Shown piece by piece: positions 8,787 through 17,799 of a DNA stretch of 64,000 nucleotides (position 1 is its first letter; each line of letters starts with the position of its first letter). The DNA is taken from positions 629,231 to 693,230 of the forward strand of contig NZ_FNLB01000001.1 of the NCBI RefSeq assembly GCF_900104145.1, read 5' to 3'. Under the pieces are notes generated by a model. The model saw only the letters and a program-made list of their open reading frames with translations. It was not told the DNA's origin and did not search any database. The translations under genes and the position numbers were made by a program. The stretch comes from Pseudovibrio sp. Tun.PSC04-5.I4. Its GTDB lineage: Bacteria; Pseudomonadota; Alphaproteobacteria; Rhizobiales; Stappiaceae.

Positions 8787-9959
8787 TTAAGCGCTTACTG
8801 GCTCACCGATCACTTCAACAAGCAGAGCCTTCGCCGCCTCCAGCGTCAGCTCAACGGGGTTACCACCAGCACTTGGATCTTTGATTGCCTCAGCTGCCAA
8901 CACATCAATTTTATCTGTGCCAACACCCAACGCGCTCAAAGTCTCCGGAACGCCCATGTCCGCCCGCATCTTCATCACAAAATCATAAAACCCATCAAAC
9001 CCGCCAGAAATACCCAGATAAGACGCAAGCATCTCAATGCGATCCTCAATTGCAGCGCGGTTGAACTTCAACACAGCGGGCATAATCACTGCATTGGTCA
9101 TACCGTGATGTGTGTTGTAAACCGCACCAATCGGATGCGCCAAAGCGTGGATGCCGCCAAGGCCTTTCTGGAAAGCCACTGCACCCATCGCCGCTGCACT
9201 CATCATGTGGCCGCGCGCTTCAATATCATTCGGATCAGCAAAAACCTTTGGCAAGTTCTCTTTGACCAGTCGCATACCCTCAAGCGCAATGCCTTGAGAC
9301 ATTGGATGATAGTGAGGGGAACAGAATGCCTCCAGCGAGTGAATAAACGCATCAATGCCTGTACCAACAGTGATCATCTGCGGCATACCAACAGTCAGCT
9401 CAGGATCACAGATCACGATGCTTGGCAGGATCTTTGGATGGAAGATGATCTTCTTCACATGTGTTTGCGAGTTGGTTATGACGCTTGCGCGGCCCACTTC
9501 AGAGCCCGTACCAGCTGTTGTCGGCACGGCGATATTCGGGTAGATCGCATCCGCATCTGCGCGGGTCCACCAGTCCCCAATATCTTCAAAATCCCAAACC
9601 GGACGCGTCTGTCCAGCCTGAAAAGCAACCAGCTTGCCAAGGTCAAGACCTGAACCACCGCCAAACGCAACCACGCCGTCATGGCCACCTGCGTTAAACG
9701 CAGCAACGCCAGCGGTAAGGTTAATCTCGGTTGGGTTTGGATCAACATCGCAGAACATGCCGCGACCAAGGCCAGCCGCTTCCATAATGTCTAGCGTGTT
9801 AGATGTGATCGGCAGGCTGGCAAGGCCTTTGTCGGTCACCAGCAACGGCTTTTTCATGCCAGCAGCAGCACAGGCCTCGGCCAGTTCTTTAATGCGGCCA
9901 GCTCCAAAACGGATAGCAGTTGGGTAGCTCCAGTTTGCTGTCAACGACATTTTTCTCAT
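8787..9959 (-). CDS. Iron-containing (type III) alcohol dehydrogenase
   Basis: A 390-residue Fe-ADH. It shows the NAD-binding GGGSGLDLGK segment (about residues 97-106), the TTAGTGSEV motif and the metal ligands D and H of TGIDAFIHSLEAF plus the two histidines of GIHALAHPIGAVYNTHHG. Its ATG overlaps the stop of the upstream aldehyde dehydrogenase as ATGA. It is the last gene of the seven-gene minus-strand operon. With the aldehyde dehydrogenase it could take an alcohol through an aldehyde to an acid; a gamma-glutamylated amino alcohol is my preferred substrate (inference). Confidence 0.93.
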   Translation of the reverse strand: MRKMSLTANWSYPTAIRFGAGRIKELAEACAAAGMKKPLLVTDKGLASLPITSNTLDIMEAAGLGRGMFCDVDPNPTEINLTAGVAAFNAGGHDGVVAFGGGSGLDLGKLVAFQAGQTRPVWDFEDIGDWWTRADADAIYPNIAVPTTAGTGSEVGRASVITNSQTHVKKIIFHPKILPSIVICDPELTVGMPQMITVGTGIDAFIHSLEAFCSPHYHPMSQGIALEGMRLVKENLPKVFADPNDIEARGHMMSAAAMGAVAFQKGLGGIHALAHPIGAVYNTHHGMTNAVIMPAVLKFNRAAIEDRIEMLASYLGISGGFDGFYDFVMKMRADMGVPETLSALGVGTDKIDVLAAEAIKDPSAGGNPVELTLEAAKALLVEVIGEPVSA

Positions 9960-11338
9960 GCCTTCTTGAGATGGTAGGATTTAGGACGGGTCAGGTTCTG
10001 ATAGCCGATGGACGACAGACCGCCACCACGACCAGTGTCCTTGCAACCAGTCCAACACAGAGCAGGATCCAGATAGTCAGCCCGGTTCATGAACACGGTC
10101 CCAGTTTCAACCTGCCTCCCAATTTTAGCTGCACGTACAGGGTCTTGTGTCCAAAGCGATGCTGTCAGCCCATAGTGACTGTCATTCATCAAAGCGATCG
10201 CTTCTTCGTCGCTCTCAACCTTCATGATGCCAACAACGGGTCCAAAGCTTTCCTCCCGCATGACATCCATAGAGTGCGTCACGTTGGTCAGGATCTGCGG
10301 TGCAAGGTAGGCCCCGCCATCATCCTGCGGGAACAGGCTTGCATCAATCATCGGGGTTGCGCCAGCAGCAACAGCGTCTGCTGTTTGCTTGCGAACAACT
10401 TCGGCAAAACGGACATTTGCCATTGGACCGATGGTTGTTTCTTTATCCAGCGGAGACCCGAGTTTGTAGCTGGAAACGATCTCAACAGCCTTCTTCACAA
10501 ACGCATCATATTTGGAAGAATGCACGTAGATCCGCTCGATCCCACAACAACACTGACCGGAGTTGAACATGGCACCGTCAATGAGCGTTTCAGCTGCAGC
10601 CTCAACGTCTGCATCATCCATCACATAACCGGGATCTTTACCACCAAGTTCAAGGCCAAGACCGGTGAAGGTGCCAGCTGCTGCGATTTCCATTGCACGG
10701 CCACCACCAACAGAGCCGGTGAAGTTCACGAAGCCAAAGTGACGCCCTGCGATCAGGTGCGATGTGGTGTCATGATCAAGGAAGAGGTTCTGGAACACCT
10801 GTGCAGGCACACCCGCTTCAGCAAATGCGGAGGCCATACGCTCTCCAACCAGCAAGGTCTGGGTCGCGTGTTTTAAGATCACAGCGTTACCGGCAATCAG
10901 AGCCGGGGCAACAGTGTTGATCGCGGTCATGTAAGGGTAATTCCATGGCGCGACAACGAGGATAACACCGTGAGGTTCTTTCTCGATCCGACGCTCGAAA
11001 TTGTCGCTTTCCTCAACCACAATCGGCTTGAGGCTTTCCGCCGCAATTGTCGCCATGTGAGAAGCCCGCTCGTTAAAGCCACCAAACTCACCGCCATACC
11101 GGATAGGACGACCCATCATTTTCGCGAGCTCAGGCACGATCTCGTCGTTCTGTTCACCAATCCTGGCAACACCAGCCATCACCAGCTTAATGCGCTCTTC
11201 CAGCGGGCGAGAGGCCCATTCCTTTTGAGCGTATTTTGCTTCAGCGATGACAGCTTCTGCTTGTTTTTGGTTTGCCACCGGACGTTCTGCAAACACAGAT
11301 CCATCTACAGGCGAAATACATTTTAGTGTCTTGATCAT
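9956..11338 (-). CDS. NAD(P)-dependent aldehyde dehydrogenase
   Basis: An ALDH superfamily protein of 460 residues from the ATG at 11338. A TTG at 11389 in the same frame overlaps the preceding gene and is less likely. Visible motifs are the nucleotide-binding VAPWNYPY segment, FTGSVGGGRA, the general base in LELGGKDPGYV and the catalytic cysteine in FNSGQCCCGIERIYV. It sits between the glutamine-synthetase-like ligase and the iron alcohol dehydrogenase and would oxidise the aldehyde made by the latter. Confidence 0.92.
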   Translation of the reverse strand: MIKTLKCISPVDGSVFAERPVANQKQAEAVIAEAKYAQKEWASRPLEERIKLVMAGVARIGEQNDEIVPELAKMMGRPIRYGGEFGGFNERASHMATIAAESLKPIVVEESDNFERRIEKEPHGVILVVAPWNYPYMTAINTVAPALIAGNAVILKHATQTLLVGERMASAFAEAGVPAQVFQNLFLDHDTTSHLIAGRHFGFVNFTGSVGGGRAMEIAAAGTFTGLGLELGGKDPGYVMDDADVEAAAETLIDGAMFNSGQCCCGIERIYVHSSKYDAFVKKAVEIVSSYKLGSPLDKETTIGPMANVRFAEVVRKQTADAVAAGATPMIDASLFPQDDGGAYLAPQILTNVTHSMDVMREESFGPVVGIMKVESDEEAIALMNDSHYGLTASLWTQDPVRAAKIGRQVETGTVFMNRADYLDPALCWTGCKDTGRGGGLSSIGYQNLTRPKSYHLKKA

Positions 11339-11375
11339 GGTCAACTCATCATTCGCAGCGTAAGGGCCGCATAAA

Positions 11376-12773
11376 TCAGGATCGTTCAAATCCGCGCATA
11401 ACTTCCCAGTCAGTTACACCGCGGTCGTACTCGTCTTGCTCGATTTTGGCTGCGTGCGCATAGTGATCAATCACATCGCTGCCAAACGCGTTTCGAAGCA
11501 TCTCAGAGGATCTTAGCTCTTGCGCCGCATCGCGCAACGTCTTTGGAATCTCGCGAATGTTCTCGGTGCCGTATGCATCTCCGCGGAACTCTGGTTCCAG
11601 CTCCAGCTTATTCTCGATACCATCAATTCCAGCAGCAAGCAGAGCCGCCATCGCAAGGTATGGGTTGAGATCAGCGCCGCCAACACGGCATTCAACACGC
11701 ACGGCTTTGCCGCCTTCCCCACACACACGGTAACCAGCGGTCCGGTTATCAAGGCTCCAAATCGCTTTGGTCGGCGCAAAAGTGCCTTCCGCAAAACGTT
11801 TGTAGGAGTTGATGTTTGGCGCAAGGAAATAGGTGATCTCGCTGGCGTGTTTCAATAGCCCTGCCAGATAGTAGCGCATCAATTTGGACATGCCGTATTC
11901 GCCAGCTGGATCGTAGAATAGAGACTCGCCGTCCTTACCCCAAAGTGACTGGTGAACATGTGAGGAGTTGCCAGATGCCTCATTGCTCCACTTCGCCATA
12001 AAGCTCACGCTCTGGCCTTGCTGCCATGCAATTTCTTTACAGCCGTTTTTAGTAATTGAGTGGCGATCTGCCATCTTCAACGCATCGGAGTAGCGAACGT
12101 TGATCTCTTCCTGACCTGCATCAGCTTCGCCCTTTGAGCACTCCACTGGAATGTCCGCGCCGTTAAGGCCATTACGAATGGCGCGCATGACGTTCTCTTC
12201 CTTGGTGGTCTGGAAGATGTGGTAGTCCTCATTGTAATTGGAAACCGGAGATAGCCCGCGATAGCCCTGAGCTCCAGCTTCTTCATAGCTTTGTTTGAAG
12301 ATGAAGAATTCCAGCTCAGTCGCCATATTGGCGGTCATGCCCATGCCTTCAAGACGATCCACCTGTCTCTTCAAGATGGCGCGAGGCGAATGGGGAACTT
12401 CTTTATGGGTGCGATGATCCAGAACATCACAGAGAACCAGTGCGGTGCCATCAAGCCATGGAATGACACGCAAGGTATCCAGATCCGGCTTCATGACATA
12501 ATCGCCGTAACCCGCTTGCCAACTGGTGGATTTGTAGCCGTCTGGCGTGCTCATCTCCATATCCGTTGCCAGCAGATAATTGCAGCAGTGAGTTTCTTCC
12601 CATGCGCTGTTCACAAAGAATTCTGCCTGAAACCGCTTGCCCATCAAGCGGCCTTGCATATCAACCTGTGCCGCGACAACGGTATCGATCTCACCAGCAG
12701 TGACCAGCTCACGCAAATCGTCGAGGGTTAACTTTCCGGTTCTACGTGTCTTTTTAGTTTCTTCTCGCAACAT
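11376..12773 (-). CDS. Glutamine-synthetase-like gamma-glutamyl-amine ligase
   Basis: A 465-residue protein of the glutamine synthetase superfamily with N-terminal beta-Grasp and catalytic domains. Motifs include ATELEFFIFKQSYEEA, the ATP-binding HVHQSLW and ECRVGGADLNPYLAMAALLA. True glutamine synthetases usually have a P-D at the GG position, and PuuA/IpuC/GlnA4-type ligases deviate here. Such enzymes join glutamate to polyamines, isopropylamine or ethanolamine using ATP. The alcohol and aldehyde dehydrogenases directly downstream favour an amino-alcohol substrate. The exact amine cannot be read from the sequence. Confidence 0.88.
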   Translation of the reverse strand: MLREETKKTRRTGKLTLDDLRELVTAGEIDTVVAAQVDMQGRLMGKRFQAEFFVNSAWEETHCCNYLLATDMEMSTPDGYKSTSWQAGYGDYVMKPDLDTLRVIPWLDGTALVLCDVLDHRTHKEVPHSPRAILKRQVDRLEGMGMTANMATELEFFIFKQSYEEAGAQGYRGLSPVSNYNEDYHIFQTTKEENVMRAIRNGLNGADIPVECSKGEADAGQEEINVRYSDALKMADRHSITKNGCKEIAWQQGQSVSFMAKWSNEASGNSSHVHQSLWGKDGESLFYDPAGEYGMSKLMRYYLAGLLKHASEITYFLAPNINSYKRFAEGTFAPTKAIWSLDNRTAGYRVCGEGGKAVRVECRVGGADLNPYLAMAALLAAGIDGIENKLELEPEFRGDAYGTENIREIPKTLRDAAQELRSSEMLRNAFGSDVIDHYAHAAKIEQDEYDRGVTDWEVMRGFERS

Positions 12774-12863
12774 ACCTGTTCCCCGAGGACCAATTTGAAA
12801 GTGGCTGATGTGATCGCCTCTCCTGCGAACACCAGTGGCACTGAGACCTTAAAAGAATTGGGT

Positions 12864-12887
12864 GGTCAGCCCCCATAGGGGCCAACC
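12864..12887 (-). other. Intergenic hairpin after the TRAP binding-protein gene
   Basis: The arms 12864-12873 and 12878-12887 form a stem with a two-base internal mismatch. It sits between the TRAP binding-protein gene and the ligase gene. It resembles the hairpins after the other binding-protein genes here and may stabilise the upstream message. It has no T-run. Confidence 0.45.
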
Positions 12888-12907
12888 GGTTTCAAATGCG
12901 TCGTCAC

Positions 12908-13969
12908 TTAGCTGTAACGGTATGGACGTCCAGCTTTCGTCATTGCAGCGTTGTATTCCTTGAGGATTTTAACAACACGTGCATTACGCTCGGATTTGGC
13001 TGCAATTTCATCCCAGAACTTGTGAGCTTCTGCTTCAACAGTTGCCCACTCCTCATCAGGAATAGTTGTCAGTTCCATCTTCTCGCCTTGCGTGCGCAGC
13101 TTTGCTTCGCCTGCCCAGTACCAATGCTGACGGTAGTAATGTGAACTATCCATGCACAGGTTGAAGAGGGTTTTCAGGTGCTCTGGCAACTCATCCCAAC
13201 GCTCGGAGTTGGCAAAGTAAGAGCCTGCCCACGCGCCGGAAATGTTGTTGGTGAGGAAGTAGTTGGTGACATCTGCCCAACCTACTGTGTAATCCTCAGT
13301 GATACCGGACCATGCAATACCGTCCAGTTCGCCAGTTTGCATCGCAACTTCAATGTCTTCCCATGGCAATGTTACCGGCACAACGCCAAAGCGTGTGAGG
13401 AACTTGCCAGCTGTTGGGAAGGTGAAGACGCGTTTGCCTTTAAGGTCAGCAAGGCTGCGGATTGGTTCTTTTGTCGCAAAATGACAAGGATCCCACGCAC
13501 CAGCTGAAAGCCATTTAACGCCTTCAACTTCATCGTAAGCTTCTTCCCAGATTTCCTTCAAACCCCAATGGTTAAACAGGGCAGGAACATCAAGGCTGTA
13601 ACGAGAAGCAAACGGGAAGTAGCCACCGAAAACGGAAACATCTACTGGCGCAGCAATGGAATCATCATCAGACTGCACTGCATCAATTGTGCCGCGCTGC
13701 ATCGCACGGAACAGCTCGCCAGTTGGAACCAGCTGATCTGCATAGTACAGCTGAATTTCCATCTCGCCATTGGCAGCCTTGTTGAAGGCATCAATGGATG
13801 GCTTGATGACGTGCTGTGCAAGTGCTGCACCAGCATAGGTCTGCAAACGCCATGTAATTTTGCGGCCTGCTGCGTGAACGGCAGGCGCTGCAAGAGTGGA
13901 AGCACCAGCAGCTGCAACGGTTGTTAAACCGGCTTTTTTAAGAAAATCACGTCTATTGGTCATACTCAT
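12908..13969 (-). CDS. TRAP transporter substrate-binding protein (DctP family), Tat-exported
   Basis: 353 residues from the ATG at 13969, which has a strong AAGGGGA ribosome-binding site; the open frame extends upstream but lacks support. The N-terminus is a twin-arginine signal (TNRRDFLKKAG, hydrophobic stretch, APAVHAA). The mature part is a DctP fold with the conserved arginine region (AMQRGTIDAVQ) and the later FPTAGKF/ELDGIAWSG segments. It captures the substrate of the operon in the periplasm and delivers it to the DctQM proteins. It is unusual for being placed after dctM. Confidence 0.93.
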   Translation of the reverse strand: MSMTNRRDFLKKAGLTTVAAAGASTLAAPAVHAAGRKITWRLQTYAGAALAQHVIKPSIDAFNKAANGEMEIQLYYADQLVPTGELFRAMQRGTIDAVQSDDDSIAAPVDVSVFGGYFPFASRYSLDVPALFNHWGLKEIWEEAYDEVEGVKWLSAGAWDPCHFATKEPIRSLADLKGKRVFTFPTAGKFLTRFGVVPVTLPWEDIEVAMQTGELDGIAWSGITEDYTVGWADVTNYFLTNNISGAWAGSYFANSERWDELPEHLKTLFNLCMDSSHYYRQHWYWAGEAKLRTQGEKMELTTIPDEEWATVEAEAHKFWDEIAAKSERNARVVKILKEYNAAMTKAGRPYRYS

Positions 13970-14100
13970 TTCCCCTTGGAATATGAATTTCAAACCCTCA
14001 GCACCGGTGGAACTTTTTATAGTGAGGGAGGTGATTTTTCTCTCTCCAGCCGGTATTCTCAAATAATATCAATCGTTACGCTGACAAAACAGCTCCTTCG

Positions 14101-15426
14101 TCAGCGTGCATAATAAAGATTTGGTAGCCACAGAGCGATCTGCGGGAAGATCGTAACAAGAGCCAACCCAAAGACCATGATCGCCACAAACGGAACGATG
14201 GACTTATAGATGTCAGTCAGCGAAATCTCCGGCGGTGCCATAGCGCGCATCAGGAACAGGTTGTAGCCAAACGGCGGTGTCATGTAGGCGATCTGACAGG
14301 TGATGGTGTACAGCACGCCGTACCAGACAAGATCGAAACCCAGCACTTTCACCAATGGGATGTAAAGCGGAGCCACAATCACCAGCATGGCCGTGTCATC
14401 CAAAAACATACCCATGACAATGTAGGAAAGCTGCATCAGGAGCAGGATTTCCCATGGACCAAGGCCAAGGTCGCCAACAAAGAAGCCTTCAATGGCACGC
14501 ACTGCGCCCAGTCCATCAAACACGGCCCCAAAGCACAGAGCTGCCAGAATGATCCACATGAACATACAGCTGATCTGAAGCGTCTTTTCCGTGGTGATAT
14601 GAATAAGCCGGAAGTTGAGGCGACCTTTTAAACCAGCCGCAATTGTTGCAGCTGTTGCCCCAACCGCAGAACTTTCCACCAGACTGGTGATGCCCATCAA
14701 AAACAGGCCGGTCATGCAGAAGAAAATAGCGACCGGAATGATGCCAGCCCGCAAAAGGCGCAGTTTTTCAGAGAACGTTATTTGCGCACGCTCTTCCGCA
14801 GAAATAACCGGCCCAAGTTCGGGTTGAATCTTGCAGCGGACCACAATGTAAAGAATGAACAAACCAGCAAGCAACAGACCCGGCAACGCACCGGCAAGCC
14901 AGAGTTTACCCACGGGTTGACGGGCAATCATGCCGTACAGAACCAGCACAACACTTGGCGGAACAAGAATGCCCAGTGAGGAACCGGCCTGAATAACGCC
15001 CGTCACCATCACCTTGTCATACCCACGGCGTAGCAGTTCGGGCAGAGCAATGGTTGCTCCAATTGCCATACCAGCAACAGACAGACCGTTCATGGCAGAT
15101 ATCATCACCATGAGGCCGACTGTGCCGATCGCCAATCCACCAGGCAGGTTTCCGGTCCAGACGTGGAACATCTTATAAAGATCCTCCGCAATCCCGGATT
15201 CAGAGAGCATATACCCCATGAAAATGAAGAGTGGCAGCGTGAGGAGCGGATACCATTTCATCAGCTTCATGCTGGCGGAAAAGGCCATTTCAGAGCCGCC
15301 ATTGCCCCACAAAAGCAAGGCAGCAATAACAGCAACAGACCCGATTGCAGCAAACACGCGTTGCCCGGTGAGGAGCATCAGCATCATGCTGGAGAACATA
15401 AGAACGGCGATTAGTTCATAGCTCAT
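14101..15426 (-). CDS. TRAP transporter large permease (DctM family)
   Basis: A 441-residue, very hydrophobic protein with about 12 transmembrane helices. Typical DctM stretches are visible: PLFIFMGYMLSESGIAEDLY, GAGSSLGILVPPSV-like (QAGSSLGILVPPSVVLVLYG) and the LDDTAMLVIVAPLYIPL motif of the second scoop domain. It is the sodium-coupled translocation subunit. Its start overlaps the dctQ-like stop by four bases. Confidence 0.94.
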   Translation of the reverse strand: MSYELIAVLMFSSMMLMLLTGQRVFAAIGSVAVIAALLLWGNGGSEMAFSASMKLMKWYPLLTLPLFIFMGYMLSESGIAEDLYKMFHVWTGNLPGGLAIGTVGLMVMISAMNGLSVAGMAIGATIALPELLRRGYDKVMVTGVIQAGSSLGILVPPSVVLVLYGMIARQPVGKLWLAGALPGLLLAGLFILYIVVRCKIQPELGPVISAEERAQITFSEKLRLLRAGIIPVAIFFCMTGLFLMGITSLVESSAVGATAATIAAGLKGRLNFRLIHITTEKTLQISCMFMWIILAALCFGAVFDGLGAVRAIEGFFVGDLGLGPWEILLLMQLSYIVMGMFLDDTAMLVIVAPLYIPLVKVLGFDLVWYGVLYTITCQIAYMTPPFGYNLFLMRAMAPPEISLTDIYKSIVPFVAIMVFGLALVTIFPQIALWLPNLYYAR

Positions 15427-15932
15427 GGCATGGGCCTCCCAAGGGCGGCTGCCAGATCTTTAAAGAACGTCGCAATTGCTTGGAGCAGCATCAAAAATAT
15501 TCCAAAACACATAACGGCTTTAATGGGCGCCATTTTAGGGGCCCAGGCCGAGTAGCTCTCCTCGCCGTATTTGAGGGCATATTCCAAGCTGGAAAGACCG
15601 CCATACAGAAGGAAGATAAGGTAGAAGATCAAAAGCAGGATGGTCATGACATCCATGGCCGCTTTGCGCCGCGGAGACCACGATCCGTAAAACAAATCCA
15701 TGCGCACATGTGATTGGGTTTGCATGGAATATGCGCCGCCAAGCAGGTAATAGGCCGCCATGGTGAACTGTGCTGTTTCCAGCGTCCACAAAGGTGGTGC
15801 TAAAAACGTCTTTGCAAACGAGGAGTAAAGCAAAACCCCCAGCATGACGAAGATGAGATACATGGCAAACCGACCAACATACTTGGTGATCCAGTCCACA
15901 TATCTGATGAATACAACTATTCCCCTTGGCAT
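15423..15932 (-). CDS. TRAP transporter small permease (DctQ family)
   Basis: 169 residues from the ATG at 15932, one base after the stop of the upstream amidohydrolase gene. Four predicted transmembrane helices and the DctQ signature near the middle (AYYLLGGAYSMQTQSHVRMDLFYG) are visible. It forms the membrane complex with the adjacent DctM protein. The open frame extends another 30 codons upstream, but this would run into the previous gene. Confidence 0.92.
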   Translation of the reverse strand: MPRGIVVFIRYVDWITKYVGRFAMYLIFVMLGVLLYSSFAKTFLAPPLWTLETAQFTMAAYYLLGGAYSMQTQSHVRMDLFYGSWSPRRKAAMDVMTILLLIFYLIFLLYGGLSSLEYALKYGEESYSAWAPKMAPIKAVMCFGIFLMLLQAIATFFKDLAAALGRPMP

Positions 15933-15933
15933 G

Positions 15934-16770
15934 TTATCTCGCTGCCCTTGTTGTTGAATCAGATCCTTCGTCGCGGCGATCAGAGCTCTCTTTGAAGCCC
16001 GACAAACCATGCAAAATTGCATCTCCCAACAGCTTTGCCAGCTTCTCCTGCCCTTCCACCTTTGCGATTAGATCGTTTCTTAGTTCAATCATGACGTTTA
16101 AAATACCGCGTGACTGTGCCTGACAAACGAGGGTATGCGTAACCCCGTCTTCCGGCCCATATGGCTCATTTCGCTGGACATTAAAGTCCGTATTGCCTTC
16201 CAGAACGGCGAGCAAAGCATCTGCAAACCGCGTGTCATCATCATGCAAAATTCCGAGTTCAACATCACGCTGTTTGCCGTTGTAAACGGGCGTGAAGGAA
16301 TGCACGGTCACCATGATGGGCGATTGGCTTGCCGCCAGCTTCCCATCCAACGCTTTGCGAACGGCCCTTTGAAACGGGCGGTAGTATTGCTCGGTACGGG
16401 TCAATCGCTGCTCGTCACTCAGACAAACATTGCCCGGCACATCGTAGATCTCGCTTTTTTCCGGCATGGCGCTTGGCGCTTCCGGCGGGCGATTACAATC
16501 ATAGACGAGGCGCGAAATTCTCTGAGCGACGAGCGGAGCGTCTAGCTGTTTGGATAGAAGTAAAGCGACGGCCAAGGCACCCGGATCCCAGGCTGCATGG
16601 CTTTCGGCAGCCTTCCGGCTCAATCCGAGCCCATCCAGAGAAGCAGGAATTGTTTTTGAGGCATGTTCACAAACCAATACAATCGGTGCCGAACCGCCTG
16701 TATTAATCGTTTCAACCGTTGCGCCCACGGTAGAATCTATCTGGTCATTGTTGACCTGAGACAAGACCAC
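15934..16770 (-). CDS. N-formylglutamate amidohydrolase family protein
   Basis: A 278-residue FGase (HutG-like) family protein. Signatures are VLVCEHASKTIP near the N-terminus, SRLVYDCNRPP and VTVHSFTPVYNGKQRDVELGILHDDDTRF, which supply the presumed zinc ligands and carboxylate-binding residues. The start codon is a GTG at 16770 beside a GGAGGGG stretch; a TTG at 16764 would have better spacing. As the first gene of the TRAP-ligase-dehydrogenase operon it may hydrolyse the gamma-glutamyl or N-acyl glutamate end product. No histidine-degradation genes are nearby, which argues against a simple HutG role. Confidence 0.85.
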   Translation of the reverse strand: MVLSQVNNDQIDSTVGATVETINTGGSAPIVLVCEHASKTIPASLDGLGLSRKAAESHAAWDPGALAVALLLSKQLDAPLVAQRISRLVYDCNRPPEAPSAMPEKSEIYDVPGNVCLSDEQRLTRTEQYYRPFQRAVRKALDGKLAASQSPIMVTVHSFTPVYNGKQRDVELGILHDDDTRFADALLAVLEGNTDFNVQRNEPYGPEDGVTHTLVCQAQSRGILNVMIELRNDLIAKVEGQEKLAKLLGDAILHGLSGFKESSDRRDEGSDSTTRAAR

Positions 16771-16914
16771 CCCTCCGATACATCTTGTTTTTGCTTGAAC
16801 TTTCAGAGATTTTACCCGTAAAACAGATTCTGAAAGAAACGTTCCTGAAGAAGGTAATCTGAATGGATCGTTTCACAAAGCCTAAAAACTAGGCAAAATT
16901 ACATATAAAAACAG

Positions 16915-17799
16915 GTGACACGCGTGCAGGACCCACAAGAACAGACAGTAGCGGAGAAATTACGGGGGCATTTTAATGGGTTAACACGCGCTGAGCGCCA
17001 GCTTGCGGTCGCGCTTCTTGCAAATTACCCGGTTTGTGGACTAGGCAGTGTTTCCGAGCTGGCAAAGGCTGCAAACGTGTCCAGCCCAACCGTTGTTAGA
17101 ATGTCACAAAAGATTGGGTTTGCAGGCTTTTCCGAGCTTCAGGCAGCCTTGCGGAATGAGTTGGAGGCCACCCTTTCAAACCCCATCGCCAAACAAGAGC
17201 GCTGGACCCGCAATGCACCAGATGCACATATTTTAAACAGGTTTGCTGACGCAGTAATCGACAACCTGAAACAAACATTACAACAAATTGATACGCAGGA
17301 GTTTGATAGGGCGGTGCAGATTCTGACTGACCAGAGCCGTGCAGTCCACATTGTGGGCGGACGAATTACACGGGCGCTGTCGGATTATTTTTTCACCCAC
17401 CTGCAGGTTATTCGCGATGACGTGATCGCCATTGCCTCCAATGCAAACACATGGCCGCATTACCTGCTGAACATGAAACCGGGAGACATTGTTGTTGTCT
17501 TCGACATTCGCCGTTACGAGCACGACATTCTACGCTTTGTAGATCTCGCCCGCGAGCGCGGTGTCGTCGTCATCGTGTTTACTGATCAATGGACCTCACC
17601 AGCGGCGGTCAATGCTGAGTACGTTTTCAACGCCCGCATTGAAGCGCCCTCCGCTTGGGATAGTACTGTTGTCATCATGTTCATTCTGGAGGCGATGATT
17701 GAGGCAATGACCACCTCAACATGGGACATCACCCGCGAGCGCATGAACACCTTGGAAAAACTGTTTGACAAAACCAAGATGTTCAGCAAATCCAGTTAG
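16915..17799 (+). CDS. MurR/RpiR-family transcriptional regulator
   Basis: 294 residues with a GTG start. It has an N-terminal HTH_6 domain (LTRAERQLAVALLANYP..., recognition part NVSSPTVVRMSQKIGFAGFSELQ) and a C-terminal SIS domain (about 120-280; VHIVGGRITRALSDYFFTHLQ, later VVIVFTDQ). SIS domains of this family usually bind phosphosugars, but related regulators control amine and amino acid operons. It is divergent from the TRAP/ligase operon with a 144-bp shared promoter region and is probably its regulator. Confidence 0.9.
   Translation: MTRVQDPQEQTVAEKLRGHFNGLTRAERQLAVALLANYPVCGLGSVSELAKAANVSSPTVVRMSQKIGFAGFSELQAALRNELEATLSNPIAKQERWTRNAPDAHILNRFADAVIDNLKQTLQQIDTQEFDRAVQILTDQSRAVHIVGGRITRALSDYFFTHLQVIRDDVIAIASNANTWPHYLLNMKPGDIVVVFDIRRYEHDILRFVDLARERGVVVIVFTDQWTSPAAVNAEYVFNARIEAPSAWDSTVVIMFILEAMIEAMTTSTWDITRERMNTLEKLFDKTKMFSKSS

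Noticed and set aside
8751..10876. Two long plus-strand frames opposite the Fe-ADH and ALDH genes
   Set aside because: Antisense shadows of well-supported enzymes; no protein-like motifs.
11376..12773. Primary nitrogen-assimilating glutamine synthetase
   Set aside because: Embedded in a catabolic TRAP/ADH/ALDH operon and deviates at conserved active-site positions; better read as a gamma-glutamyl-amine ligase.
15934..16770. Histidine-degradation HutG
   Set aside because: No other hut genes nearby; the operon context points to glutamyl-amine metabolism instead, although the family is the same.
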